46,353 nt of DNA, from positions 1-46,353 of IMG/VR virus record IMGVR_UViG_3300021197_001349; one strand, written 5' to 3'. A program made the translations under genes and the position numbers. The notes below the pieces were generated by a model. It was not told the origin of the DNA. It ran no database searches and worked only from the letters and a program-made list of their open reading frames with translations. The first letter of the stretch is position 1, and each line of letters opens with the position of its first letter. Of this stretch, positions 32,076 to 39,790 are shown one piece after another. The DNA comes from a virus.

Positions 32076-32477
32076 TCAGCCTGCCATTGATTCGGCACGT
32101 TCCGCTGCGGCATCGCAAAGTTCGGCTTTGAAGTAGCCCATCATGGCCCCGCGGGCGGTGGCGTCAGGCATCCCGCGGAAGTTGCGAGTCTGCGCGAGTT
32201 CGGGACGATCTGACCACCATGCAGCCATGAACTGGTTGTCGTGGCGGTCGCTTCGCTGCACGATGAGCCGTTCCTTCGATTCCGAAGCCTTGATCGTGAT
32301 TCGCTCGTTGACGGTGTCCACGGTGATGACCACGCCGTCAAGCATGAAGTCGAGCATCCGGTTGTAGAAGTCGAGGGCGTCGCCCGTGAGCGGTCGGCCC
32401 TTGTAATCCACGAGCATCTCGGCCCGGATCTGAGCCTTGATTCGGTCGGACTTGGTGGTGGTGGTTGCGTTGGTCAT
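32076..32477 (-). CDS. accessory protein, MTNATTTT start (133 aa)
   Basis: Unknown. A Thr/Asn-rich start, then helix (KSDRIKAQIRAEMLVDYKG), a beta hairpin (GVVITVDTVNERITIKASES) and a C-terminal helical part rich in Ala/Met. The first seven residues equal those of the gene starting at 10566 although the bodies are unrelated. First gene of unit P7. Confidence 0.75.
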   Translation of the reverse strand: MTNATTTTKSDRIKAQIRAEMLVDYKGRPLTGDALDFYNRMLDFMLDGVVITVDTVNERITIKASESKERLIVQRSDRHDNQFMAAWWSDRPELAQTRNFRGMPDATARGAMMGYFKAELCDAAAERAESMAG

Positions 32478-32555
32478 GGGTCGGTTCCTTGAGTTGTGGG
32501 CTGGTGCCCGTTGCTTTGATGTGTGAAGTATGGCACCGATTGACTGGCTTGTCAA
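32478..32555 (-). promoter_or_regulatory. accessory promoter module P7
   Basis: -35 TTGACA (32555-32550), 17-bp spacer, -10 CATACT (32532-32527). Operator TTGACAAGCCAGTCAA (32540-32555). Hairpin GGGC-ACCA-GCCC (32498-32509), then CTCAAGGAAC. It is almost base-for-base P2, 24 kb away. Confidence 0.85.
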
Positions 32556-32576
32556 GCCACCGACCAAAAGAATCCG

Positions 32577-32613
32577 AAAAAAACTCCGGAGCCCCCCCGA
32601 AGGGGGCCCCAGA
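32577..32613 (-). terminator. rho-independent terminator
   Basis: GC-rich stem with a TTCG loop (about 32585-32613), followed on the minus strand by TTTTTTT. It ends unit P8 just upstream of P7. Confidence 0.8.
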
Positions 32614-32624
32614 GCATCAAAGCC

Positions 32625-33035
32625 TCAACACAAGGTCGAGATCGAGTCGAAGAAGCCCTTCGACTTGAGGAACACGTTCCACCGCTTCGCCTCCCGGACC
32701 GCGGAGGTCTTCCACGTCCGCTTCCCGAGTTGGCTGCACGCCCCCTCGCCGGGGATGTCGTGGATGCGGGTGATTGACCCGTCGATCCACTCGCCGAAGG
32801 CATACGAGACATCCCAGAACGGAAAACCGGGGTCGGAGATCAGCCGCACGCGGATGAACCGCTTGAAGGCGGGCTGTGCCCACGCGGGGCGTCCGTCCTC
32901 GTGCCACTGCACGGAGTCCTTCGAGGGCTGGCCGGGCTGCGGGCCCCGTTCCTCGACGTTGCGGCCGCCGTTCAGCCCGTTGGTCTCGATGCACCCGTAC
33001 GTGCTGGTCTTCATGTTGTGGTTGCGGTAGGTCAT
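32625..33035 (-). CDS. accessory protein of unknown function (136 aa)
   Basis: Unknown. A basic, aromatic-rich protein with FKRFIRVRLISDPGFPFWDV, an amphipathic mixed domain and a C-terminal helix (VREAKRWNVFLKSKG). Start at 33035 has CTCAAGGAAC upstream. Second gene of unit P8, behind the tetraloop hairpin. Confidence 0.72.
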   Translation of the reverse strand: MTYRNHNMKTSTYGCIETNGLNGGRNVEERGPQPGQPSKDSVQWHEDGRPAWAQPAFKRFIRVRLISDPGFPFWDVSYAFGEWIDGSITRIHDIPGEGACSQLGKRTWKTSAVREAKRWNVFLKSKGFFDSISTLC

Positions 33036-33055
33036 GGTCGGGTTCCTTGAGTTGT

Positions 33056-33075
33056 GGGGCCCCCGAAGGGGCCCC
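33056..33075 (-). terminator. intercistronic UUCG-tetraloop hairpin, second copy
   Basis: The same 20 bases as 32047-32066: 8-bp stem and TTCG loop on the minus strand, between the two genes of unit P8. Confidence 0.65.
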
Positions 33076-33091
33076 GTTGCAGGGGAGAAGT

Positions 33092-33388
33092 TCAGCGGTT
33101 CGCCGCCTTGCGGACGAGTCGGTTGAGCATTGGCTCGGCCAACGCCTTCATCTCTTCGCGAAGTTCCGGGTTCGGCATCGACTCCATCGACTTGCGGAGT
33201 TCTGCGATCTCTTCGACGGTCGTGTAGCCGTCCATCAGGCTGGTCTCTTCCTCGGTCTCGATGATCCAGTCGATGATTTCCTTTCGCTGCGCGGCGTTCA
33301 AGAAGCCGTTCGGGACGTTGTTGCCTTCAGCGATTTCGTTCATGAGGGCGTTGTTGTTGTTGTTGTTGTTGTTGGTTGCGTTGTTCAT
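33092..33388 (-). CDS. small accessory protein, poly-Asn start (98 aa)
   Basis: Unknown. It begins MNNATNNNNNNNN, encoded by an AAC repeat directly behind the start codon, followed by an acidic helical body (QRKEIIDWIIETEEETSL, TVEEIAELRKSMESM). The opening equals that of the gene at 484-660 while the bodies differ. The repeat length could vary by slippage. First gene of unit P8. Confidence 0.75.
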   Translation of the reverse strand: MNNATNNNNNNNNALMNEIAEGNNVPNGFLNAAQRKEIIDWIIETEEETSLMDGYTTVEEIAELRKSMESMPNPELREEMKALAEPMLNRLVRKAANR

Positions 33389-33469
33389 TGGTCGGTTCCT
33401 TGAGGTTGTGAGCCGCGTGGCTCGTTGCTTTGATGAATGAAGTATCGGCTAGATTGACTGACTTGTCAA
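33389..33469 (-). promoter_or_regulatory. accessory promoter module P8
   Basis: -35 TTGACA (33469-33464), 17-bp spacer, -10 GATACT (33446-33441). Operator TTGACAAGTCAGTCAA (33454-33469). Hairpin GAGCC-ACGC-GGCTC (33410-33423), the same stem-loop as P1, then CTCAAGGAAC. Confidence 0.85.
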
Positions 33470-33490
33470 CCCACTTGGTCGATATTCCTG

Positions 33491-33531
33491 AAAAAAAAGA
33501 AAACCCCCCCTCCCGTGGCCGAGAAGGGGGG
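33491..33531 (-). terminator. rho-independent terminator of the head operon part
   Basis: CCCCCCTTCTC pairs with GGGAGGGGGG on the minus strand (about 33531-33504), followed by TTTTC and TTTTTTTT. It separates the terminase-portal-head genes from accessory unit P8. Confidence 0.85.
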
Positions 33532-33560
33532 CCCTATGACGGCCCAAAGCCGCAGGGGGG

Positions 33561-33833
33561 TCAATACACCAAAGGGATCTCGGAATCAGGCTCGGGAGGC
33601 GGCGGATCCAGCGATACCAGTTTCACATTCGGAAACGTCGCCTTGATTGATGACCAAATCAAGGGGAACAACGAAGGCGCGCCGCCGTGATGACGCCGAG
33701 AAAAAATCTCCTGAACGATTTCTTCAACTTGATCGCGGTATCGCGACCCAACCTCGTCAGTGACTTCGTATTCGTCGCCCACTTCGACCTTGACGGTCGG
33801 ACCGGATCCTTGTTTGAACTCTATCTTCAGCAT
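33561..33833 (-). CDS. small protein downstream of the head morphogenesis gene (90 aa)
   Basis: Unknown. It opens with a beta pair (MLKIEFKQGSGPTVKVEVGD), then an acidic helix and a Pro-rich end (DPPPPEPDSE). The start at 33833 is 1 base after the upstream stop; an ATG at 33857 inside the upstream gene is an alternative. Last gene before the strong terminator. Confidence 0.65.
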   Translation of the reverse strand: MLKIEFKQGSGPTVKVEVGDEYEVTDEVGSRYRDQVEEIVQEIFSRRHHGGAPSLFPLIWSSIKATFPNVKLVSLDPPPPEPDSEIPLVY

Positions 33834-33834
33834 G

Positions 33835-36396
33835 TCAATCCAACAGCCTTCCTTCAATCGCCGGACTTCTCAAAACGTCATCGGTGTACTTGCGACTGAA
33901 AAACGTACCTCGGGAACGCAAAAAGTCAACAGAGAACTCGAACATCTCGCGGTCGGCGGACAAGAGTAGCATCGGATCGTGGTACATCTGCTCGATCGAC
34001 ATGGTCGCGACCTCGTTCCCGTAGACATACCGCTCCCCGGTCACGACGGTGTCCCCAAACTTGGGGTCTCTGCCGATCGGCTTGTGGTCCTTACCGGGAA
34101 ACACTTTCGTCCCGACCCTCTTGTTTCTGAGTTCGTAAACCTTGCCGCAATACGGATTGAAAAATTCATCCTTCCATGCGACCTCTGTCTTGTCGTACCC
34201 ACTGTTTCCCGTGAGTTTCCGAAGGGTCTCTTGTGACTCTCCCCTTGCACGTGCTGCACGGATGCGACGGTTCAAGAACGCACGAGAAGACGCGAGATGC
34301 GCCTCGCTGAAGTCTTCGATGCGATGAACGAACTCATGGACCCAAGTTTTCGCACCGTCAGCCGGTGCCATGTTCAACGTGCCATCGAGGCTGCAACTTG
34401 CACGCTGGTGCGTCTTCAACCGTTTCGCCCTCGCGGCCCGACAAGCATCGTCTGCCGTGTCACGGTGAACCACCTTCTGCAACCACTCCTTCGCCTTCAT
34501 CCATTGCCCCTTCATGTCGTACGCCTCGTCCGCTTTGAAGCGAACGCCTGCGAGGGTCAAGTCAGAGCCGCGGCTGGCTTTGTCCAAGAACAACATCTCG
34601 TGGATATCGTCCCTGAGTTGCGATGTGAGTGCGTCTCTTCGTGCCCGTACCACGTTCAATTCGTCAACGATTGCACCGATTCTTCGGCCCTCTTCCGTTG
34701 CGTTTTTCCAGCCGGGGTGGACCACTTCCTCCATCCACCTCGAAAATGCCGCTTCCTGAGCCTCCTGCATTTCTTTGTTTCGTGCGATTGCCTCCGGACG
34801 GAGGCGGATGCCATCGTCGGCGTTCTCGCGGAAGAACTTTTTCTTAGCCTCGACAAGATCCTCCCACTCTTTGCGAAGTGGATGATTCATCGCCGCATCG
34901 CTGTCCATGTACAGGTCGGTCAACTCGAACTCGCGGCTTCTGTTGGCTTGGTATTTCGTCCAAAGTTCATCATGCCGCTTTCTGGCCGTTTCCAACTCTG
35001 CAAGTTTCGCCCCGTGTCGTCGCTCCACTTCCGCCCGCAACTCTGCGCCCGTCATCTCCGACGTCGGCTTGCTTGAAGTCTGCGGTGCGGGTGCAGGCGG
35101 CGTCGGCTTCTCCGTCACCTTCTTCGTGACCTTCTTCGTGACCTTCTTCTTCGTCTTCTTGCGGACGACCTTCTTCTTGCCCCGCGTGCTGAGACGGCCA
35201 GCGATGCCACCAACGCCGCCGGACTTCGTGCCTGCAACCACCGCCTTCTCGAACGCGATCAGGTCGTCGAGCGACAACGACTTCGGCGGGAACGTGCCGT
35301 AGTTCACGAACCGAGACAGGTGCAGACGATCGTTCCGGAACACCTGCGCACGACGACGACCCAGCACCGAGTTCTGGAAGTCCGGCGTCTGCGTCTTGAG
35401 CCACGAGTTGTATGTGGCTTTCGCAGGCACCGCACCGTTCATCGACGCACGCAACTGATTCTCGGTCGCCGGGCTCTTCAACTTCGCGAAGGCGTCCGTC
35501 TTGAACTCCTTGCCGAGTTCGTCCCACGACTTGGTGATCGGCACCGTGGTCGAGCGGCAGTTCATGTGCAGCGGCGGACGCGGACCCTCGGTCGGCTTGA
35601 AGACCTGCCCGTCGAGACCCGCACAAATGTCCGTCGTCCGGGCGTCGAGCGTCGCGACGTACTGCACGCCCTTGATGACGTCGGTGTTCTCTTCGTATGT
35701 CAGTTCCCGAGCCTTGTTTGACACGTGCGTCACCTGAGTACGCACCAGTGTCTCCGCGTTCCGCTTCGTCGTGCCGAAGACGCCGTCCGTGTACCCGGAT
35801 CGCTTGGTGCCGGTGATGCGACGGATGATCTTCTGCGTCGGTTCGCCGGTCGTCAGCCCGAGGTTCACTTGACGCGAGATCTCCGCTTGCGTCGATTCGC
35901 CGAGTTCCTTGTACCAGCGGGGGATCAGTTTGCCCTCGACCGGCGTGTTCCGGACCACCGCTCGCACCGTCTGAAGGTTCGGCAGCCGAGCGTCATAGTT
36001 GAACGGCAGAGCGTCCCGCAACGAATCGCCCGCGAACTCGGCTTCCGCGTATCCGATTTTGGTCAGTTGCTCGGTGATCCGCTTCGACGTGAACTTCATC
36101 CCGCCGCGAACCGCCCCGAGCGTCTCGTCCATCATGTCCCGGTAGTATTGCGTGGTCCACGGCCCACGGTCGCCGCCCAGACGCCTCGCTCGGCCCAGAC
36201 GCCTGCGGAGCGTCTTCTGGACGTCAGGGATCACCTCGTTGTTGAGGTAACGAGCGACGGCGTTGACCTCGGTCTGCTTGAGGCTTTCCAGAAGCATCGC
36301 GTGCCGGACCCCACGGTTGAACAGGTGACCGTTGACCCTTCGCAGGGCCATCGAGGTATCGACGTTCGGGATCGCACGCTGAACCGTCGGCGGCAT
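33835..36396 (-). CDS. Mu F-like head morphogenesis protein fused to a zinc-metalloprotease domain (853 aa)
   Basis: Residues 1-290 match the Mu gpF/SPP1 gp7 head morphogenesis family (RNAETLVRTQVTHVSNKARE, LDARTTDICAGLDGQ, PPLHMNCRSTT). A Lys-rich linker spans 407-430, followed by about 200 residues of charged coiled coil. The C-terminal 170 residues carry HEFVH (687-691), the HExxH zinc-binding motif of zincin proteases, with KTEVAWKDEF supplying a possible third ligand. The protein is about twice the length of plain F-like proteins. The start is at a TGA-CCAA-ATG junction. The protease may act in head maturation or be injected with DNA; this is inference. Confidence 0.85.
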   Translation of the reverse strand: MPPTVQRAIPNVDTSMALRRVNGHLFNRGVRHAMLLESLKQTEVNAVARYLNNEVIPDVQKTLRRRLGRARRLGGDRGPWTTQYYRDMMDETLGAVRGGMKFTSKRITEQLTKIGYAEAEFAGDSLRDALPFNYDARLPNLQTVRAVVRNTPVEGKLIPRWYKELGESTQAEISRQVNLGLTTGEPTQKIIRRITGTKRSGYTDGVFGTTKRNAETLVRTQVTHVSNKARELTYEENTDVIKGVQYVATLDARTTDICAGLDGQVFKPTEGPRPPLHMNCRSTTVPITKSWDELGKEFKTDAFAKLKSPATENQLRASMNGAVPAKATYNSWLKTQTPDFQNSVLGRRRAQVFRNDRLHLSRFVNYGTFPPKSLSLDDLIAFEKAVVAGTKSGGVGGIAGRLSTRGKKKVVRKKTKKKVTKKVTKKVTEKPTPPAPAPQTSSKPTSEMTGAELRAEVERRHGAKLAELETARKRHDELWTKYQANRSREFELTDLYMDSDAAMNHPLRKEWEDLVEAKKKFFRENADDGIRLRPEAIARNKEMQEAQEAAFSRWMEEVVHPGWKNATEEGRRIGAIVDELNVVRARRDALTSQLRDDIHEMLFLDKASRGSDLTLAGVRFKADEAYDMKGQWMKAKEWLQKVVHRDTADDACRAARAKRLKTHQRASCSLDGTLNMAPADGAKTWVHEFVHRIEDFSEAHLASSRAFLNRRIRAARARGESQETLRKLTGNSGYDKTEVAWKDEFFNPYCGKVYELRNKRVGTKVFPGKDHKPIGRDPKFGDTVVTGERYVYGNEVATMSIEQMYHDPMLLLSADREMFEFSVDFLRSRGTFFSRKYTDDVLRSPAIEGRLLD

Positions 36397-36400
36397 TTGG

Positions 36401-37306
36401 TCAACCTCCCCCTGAGATTTCGAACTCGTTCATCCGCTCCAAGACCGGAATCACGTCCTCGCAGTCCTTGCGGAACTGCCGCGAAGCCATCGCGGCCAAC
36501 AGCCGCTCGACTTCGTCCTCGCTCCCGGAGTGGCTTGCCAGCGGGCAGTCACCGATCGCCTGTGCAGGCAGACCCATCATCGCCGTCTCGTACAGCCCCG
36601 TCGAGTTGATCGCGAACGTGCCGCGACAAGTCATGATCTGCTCGATCAGAGTCGAGTCGTCCGGGTCATTGAACTCGACACCGCGAGCCTCGCACAACCT
36701 TCGCCAATCGTCCCGCTCCTTGTCGAACGGATGCGGGCGAAACGAGATTTGGTCAACCCCGAACTGTGCTTCGGCGTCGAGCAAAACGTCCTCGACCGTT
36801 TGGTGATCGGAAGACGCCACGATCTGCGAGTCACGCATCAGTTGACCAAGTACGAGAATCTTGCCGTTCTGCTGATGACGACGACGACGAGGCGGGTTCC
36901 AGTCCTCGGGCCAATACTCGTCGCGGAGTTCGTCGAGTGCCCGGTACTCCGGTTCCCCGACCCAGTCGAGACTGTCAACGCACAACGACGAGTCGCCAGC
37001 GATCCCGTTGTGATCGAAACCGAAGTGGTCACGCTGCGGCATCCAACCCTGCTCGACCGTCAACGTCGCGAGACCCAAGCGGCGACGCAAGTTCAGGATA
37101 TACCTCGCGTCCGGCGTGGTGCCGTTCCACAAGACCATGTTCTGCGCACAACGAAACACCTTGACGTGCGGAATCGGCATCCGATCAAGGGCGAGGAAAC
37201 TCCAAGACATCCGGCTGCACGCGGTCGAAAGAATTTGGATCAAAGCCTTCTGGTCAGGATGATCCCAAGCGTGCGATCGCCAGAAAATGAGTTCACCTCT
37301 TGCCAC
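36401..37306 (-). CDS. capsule-synthesis-like glycosyltransferase (KpsS/KpsC type) (301 aa)
   Basis: Resembles the capsular polysaccharide synthesis family (KpsC/KpsS-like sugar transferases): TVEQGWMPQ (83-91), SFRPHP (188-193) and INSTGLYETAMMGLPA (233-248) match the conserved His-Pro and Ser-Glu-Gly motifs. In bacteria such enzymes build the lipid-linked Kdo base of capsules. Here it lies between the portal/dioxygenase and head genes. The start is GTG at 37306, overlapping the preceding small gene. It may decorate the virion or alter the host surface; neither can be read from the sequence. Confidence 0.75.
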   Translation of the reverse strand: MARGELIFWRSHAWDHPDQKALIQILSTACSRMSWSFLALDRMPIPHVKVFRCAQNMVLWNGTTPDARYILNLRRRLGLATLTVEQGWMPQRDHFGFDHNGIAGDSSLCVDSLDWVGEPEYRALDELRDEYWPEDWNPPRRRRHQQNGKILVLGQLMRDSQIVASSDHQTVEDVLLDAEAQFGVDQISFRPHPFDKERDDWRRLCEARGVEFNDPDDSTLIEQIMTCRGTFAINSTGLYETAMMGLPAQAIGDCPLASHSGSEDEVERLLAAMASRQFRKDCEDVIPVLERMNEFEISGGG

Positions 37307-37406
37307 GCTTGCCCTTCATGCCTGCGGCCTTCTTGGTCGCGGCCTTCTTCGCTGCGGCCTTGCCCTTTGCGGTGTACGAGAACTTTCTGTTTCCGACCTT
37401 CGGCAT
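37293..37406 (-). CDS. very small Lys/Ala-rich basic protein (37 aa)
   Basis: A 37-aa basic protein (MPKVGNRKFSYTAKGKAAAK at the start, ending KGKRGKR). The opening YTAKGKAAAKKAA is common in small conserved phage proteins. It starts 1 base after the dioxygenase stop and overlaps the following GTG start. Possibly a DNA-binding or packaged basic peptide. Confidence 0.7.
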   Translation of the reverse strand: MPKVGNRKFSYTAKGKAAAKKAATKKAAGMKGKRGKR

Positions 37407-37407
37407 T

Positions 37408-37989
37408 TCAACCAACCTTTCTTTCGAAGTCAACGTGCAGGATTGTCCGCTCACCGTCGCCGTGATTCCACGCGGAATGATGCAGGGAGTCGTCGAATAT
37501 CACGCACTGCCCCGTCTTTGACCAAATGAACGTCTCGTCCTCGACCATGATACCCGACCCCTCGGGCGGAACATCAAGAGCCACGTGCATCACCAGCGAG
37601 TCCGGGTTGAAGTGGCGGTGCGGGGCCAGCATGGATCCGGGAGGCATCTTCGAGACACCCACGAAGTTGATCGCCTTGAAGGAATCGAACCAACGAGTCA
37701 ATCCGGGGATCTGCTTCGGCAGCCTGCGAATCGCCGCCACGGCCTTCCGCTGCTCGGCGTTGGTCAATTTCGGACGCGGCTTTGTCTTTCGACGCACGAA
37801 GATACTGTCGCGGCGATAGACCATCGCCGTCAGCCACTCACCCGTCAGATGCTTCTCGTGATCCGCTGCGTACTGCATCCAGTGGAGATCGACCAACTTG
37901 AGTTCGTCCCAGACCCCTTCGGCACAACGCACCAGAGGGGAGAGCGACGCGAAGTCTTGAACGCTGAAGAATCGCTGTCGTTGGCTCAT
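37408..37989 (-). CDS. Asp/Asn beta-hydroxylase-like 2-oxoglutarate dioxygenase (193 aa)
   Basis: Matches the aspartyl/asparaginyl beta-hydroxylase family (Fe(II)/2-oxoglutarate dependent): LAPHRHFN (first iron His124), VMHVALDVP, IMVEDETFIW, IFDDSLHHSAWN (second His at 170 or 171) and ERTILHVDF (Arg181 for 2-oxoglutarate). The family hydroxylates protein Asp/Asn or, in LpxO, lipid A acyl chains. It starts with an ATGA overlap to the portal gene. A role in modifying virion proteins or host LPS is inferred. Confidence 0.88.
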   Translation of the reverse strand: MSQRQRFFSVQDFASLSPLVRCAEGVWDELKLVDLHWMQYAADHEKHLTGEWLTAMVYRRDSIFVRRKTKPRPKLTNAEQRKAVAAIRRLPKQIPGLTRWFDSFKAINFVGVSKMPPGSMLAPHRHFNPDSLVMHVALDVPPEGSGIMVEDETFIWSKTGQCVIFDDSLHHSAWNHGDGERTILHVDFERKVG

Positions 37990-39518
37990 TCATCTTCGTC
38001 CTCATTCGTGAAAGTATCGTCCTCGATCTCATCGTCATCGTCGTCAGCGTCGCCATCAGGCGGAGCCATCTGCGAAGCAATGACCAAATCAGCCGCCGCC
38101 AACTCTTCGAGTTCGGCCTCGATGTCGATCGTCTCGGAGAGCAGGCCCCGACGCTTGCACTCACGCAAGAACGTCTCGGCAGTGATTTGGTTAGACACCC
38201 GCATCTGGAGCAGGGCCTTCACGTCATCGGACGCACGGAGAGACACGCCGAAGTCGTTGTTGATGTCGATCCCGAAGTCATCGGGCAACGGCACATTCAT
38301 CCACTCCGCGGCGTGCAGGTACGCATCCCGCAGGGTGTTCTCGACCGATCGAATCCACGACTGCACCGCACTATCGACTCGCGACTCGTCCATCGCACGA
38401 GCGGTCGCCGTCTGACCCCCGGTCTTCTGCATGAACGGCTGAAGCCCGAGGGCCTCCATTCGGCGTTCAAGTGCATCGAGATCCTTCTGCCCCGACTCGA
38501 TCGCCCTCCCGTTGTGTTCGACGTACTGCATTCGAGCGTCGGGGTTGTTGGAGTGGACCAACTGATTCGGGCCGATCGTCAACCCGTCCTCGATCTCCTC
38601 GTCAGTGAACCCTGAAGCGAACAGGATGCCGACCCGAGCGAACCGCAGGACGTTCCGCTGGTCGCTCATCGACTGCCAGTGGGCGAGGTTCAGGTGGGCG
38701 AGATCGAGCATCGGAGGCTTCGCCGTCAGGAGCCCGGTGCGGTGGGCGTAGCACGTCACCAACGGGATCTCGCCGAAGGAATGGGTTCCGCTGTCCGCCA
38801 GCGTGAACTCGTCCTCGTCGAACTCCTTCCGCCACACCTCGAACGTGTCCGGCGTGATCACCCGGACATACTCGACTTCGTGGTCGATGAAGTTGCCCTT
38901 CGGCTCGACTTGCGTCTGCTTGATTCGGATCTGCGTCAGGCGGTCGCGGCCGTTGGCCTGCTTTTCGCTCCGCCAGCCGATCAACGCCGTCGGCGACACG
39001 TGCATCATCGTCGGCCGGATCTGCCTCGCACGCTCGTCCGCCAGCGACTCGATCCCGTCGGTCTTCGGGAAGTCGATCAGGATGTGGCCGACGCCGTAAA
39101 CGCACAACGATCGGAACAGGTCGCGGCCGATCTGCGTCAGGTCGCGACCGCTCATATCGACGTCCTTCTCGATCAGGTCGAGCGGCTCGGGAACCTCACC
39201 CTGAACCGTCACCGGCTGCGAGAACGGCTTCGAGACCAACTTCTCGATCGTGTCCGCGAACCCGTTGAACAGGAACGAACGGTGCAGTCGATTGTCGTAC
39301 GCGATCGACGACTCGCGGGGCTCCTTGGGCAACCAAATGTTCCCCGCCGCCCGCATCGCGTCCGTGCCCGCGAGCAAGTCTTCGAGCAGCGGCCAGTTGG
39401 CGGCCATGTGGTCGTACTCGACGGAAGTGACGTGGACCTTGTCCTCAGTCTTCGTCGAGTGGCGGTCGCTCATATACCGGAGAGCGAAGTTTTTCTGTAC
39501 GCCTGTGTATGCACTCAT
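37986..39518 (-). CDS. portal protein, DUF4055 type (510 aa)
   Basis: Matches the DUF4055 family, the portal of many siphoviruses: WPLLEDLLAGTDAMRAAG, YDNRLHRSFLFNGFADTIEK and VSPTALIGWRSEK in the N-terminal half, and RMEALGLQPFMQKTGGQTAT later. The C-terminus is an acidic tail. Forms the DNA-entry ring bound by terminase. The start at 39518 overlaps the lipoprotein stop (ATGA), with AAGGA upstream; the longer frame to 39569 is unsupported. Confidence 0.9.
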   Translation of the reverse strand: MSAYTGVQKNFALRYMSDRHSTKTEDKVHVTSVEYDHMAANWPLLEDLLAGTDAMRAAGNIWLPKEPRESSIAYDNRLHRSFLFNGFADTIEKLVSKPFSQPVTVQGEVPEPLDLIEKDVDMSGRDLTQIGRDLFRSLCVYGVGHILIDFPKTDGIESLADERARQIRPTMMHVSPTALIGWRSEKQANGRDRLTQIRIKQTQVEPKGNFIDHEVEYVRVITPDTFEVWRKEFDEDEFTLADSGTHSFGEIPLVTCYAHRTGLLTAKPPMLDLAHLNLAHWQSMSDQRNVLRFARVGILFASGFTDEEIEDGLTIGPNQLVHSNNPDARMQYVEHNGRAIESGQKDLDALERRMEALGLQPFMQKTGGQTATARAMDESRVDSAVQSWIRSVENTLRDAYLHAAEWMNVPLPDDFGIDINNDFGVSLRASDDVKALLQMRVSNQITAETFLRECKRRGLLSETIDIEAELEELAAADLVIASQMAPPDGDADDDDDEIEDDTFTNEDEDE

Positions 39519-39790
39519 TCGGGGATCCTTGCCTGAAAACCTGCCCAGTTGAACTTCGAGATCGTCCACCCAACCACTTGGTCAGCCTTGATCCAGCCGA
39601 CATCGACCAACTCCTCCTCGACGGGGTCGTACGCCGAAACCCGCATCCACCCGTCTTCGGTCTCGGTCACCAGCATCGGAGCGTCAGGGTGCCGAACGAT
39701 CTGGTCAGGCTTGAACCCGTCACACCCCGCTGCCAGAGTCATCAGCAGCAGACCGACGCACTTGGTCCTCGATGCTCTGGTCAATGTCAT
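39515..39790 (-). CDS. phage-encoded lipoprotein (91 aa)
   Basis: A secreted lipoprotein: basic N-terminus (TRASRTK), hydrophobic core and lipobox LAAGC with Cys23, then a soluble domain of about 65 residues (VTETEDGWMRVSAYDPVEEE). It starts with GAGGAG upstream and overlaps the preceding small frame by 71 bases. It may be an outer spanin of the lysis cassette or a superinfection-exclusion lipoprotein; Rz1-type proteins are usually more proline-rich. Confidence 0.75.
   Translation of the reverse strand: MTLTRASRTKCVGLLLMTLAAGCDGFKPDQIVRHPDAPMLVTETEDGWMRVSAYDPVEEELVDVGWIKADQVVGWTISKFNWAGFQARIPE

Noticed and set aside
661-33469. The eight repeated modules as a CRISPR array or transposon ends
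   Set aside because: They are far apart, all in one orientation, contain promoters and are followed by different genes; there are no spacers, target duplications or transposase.
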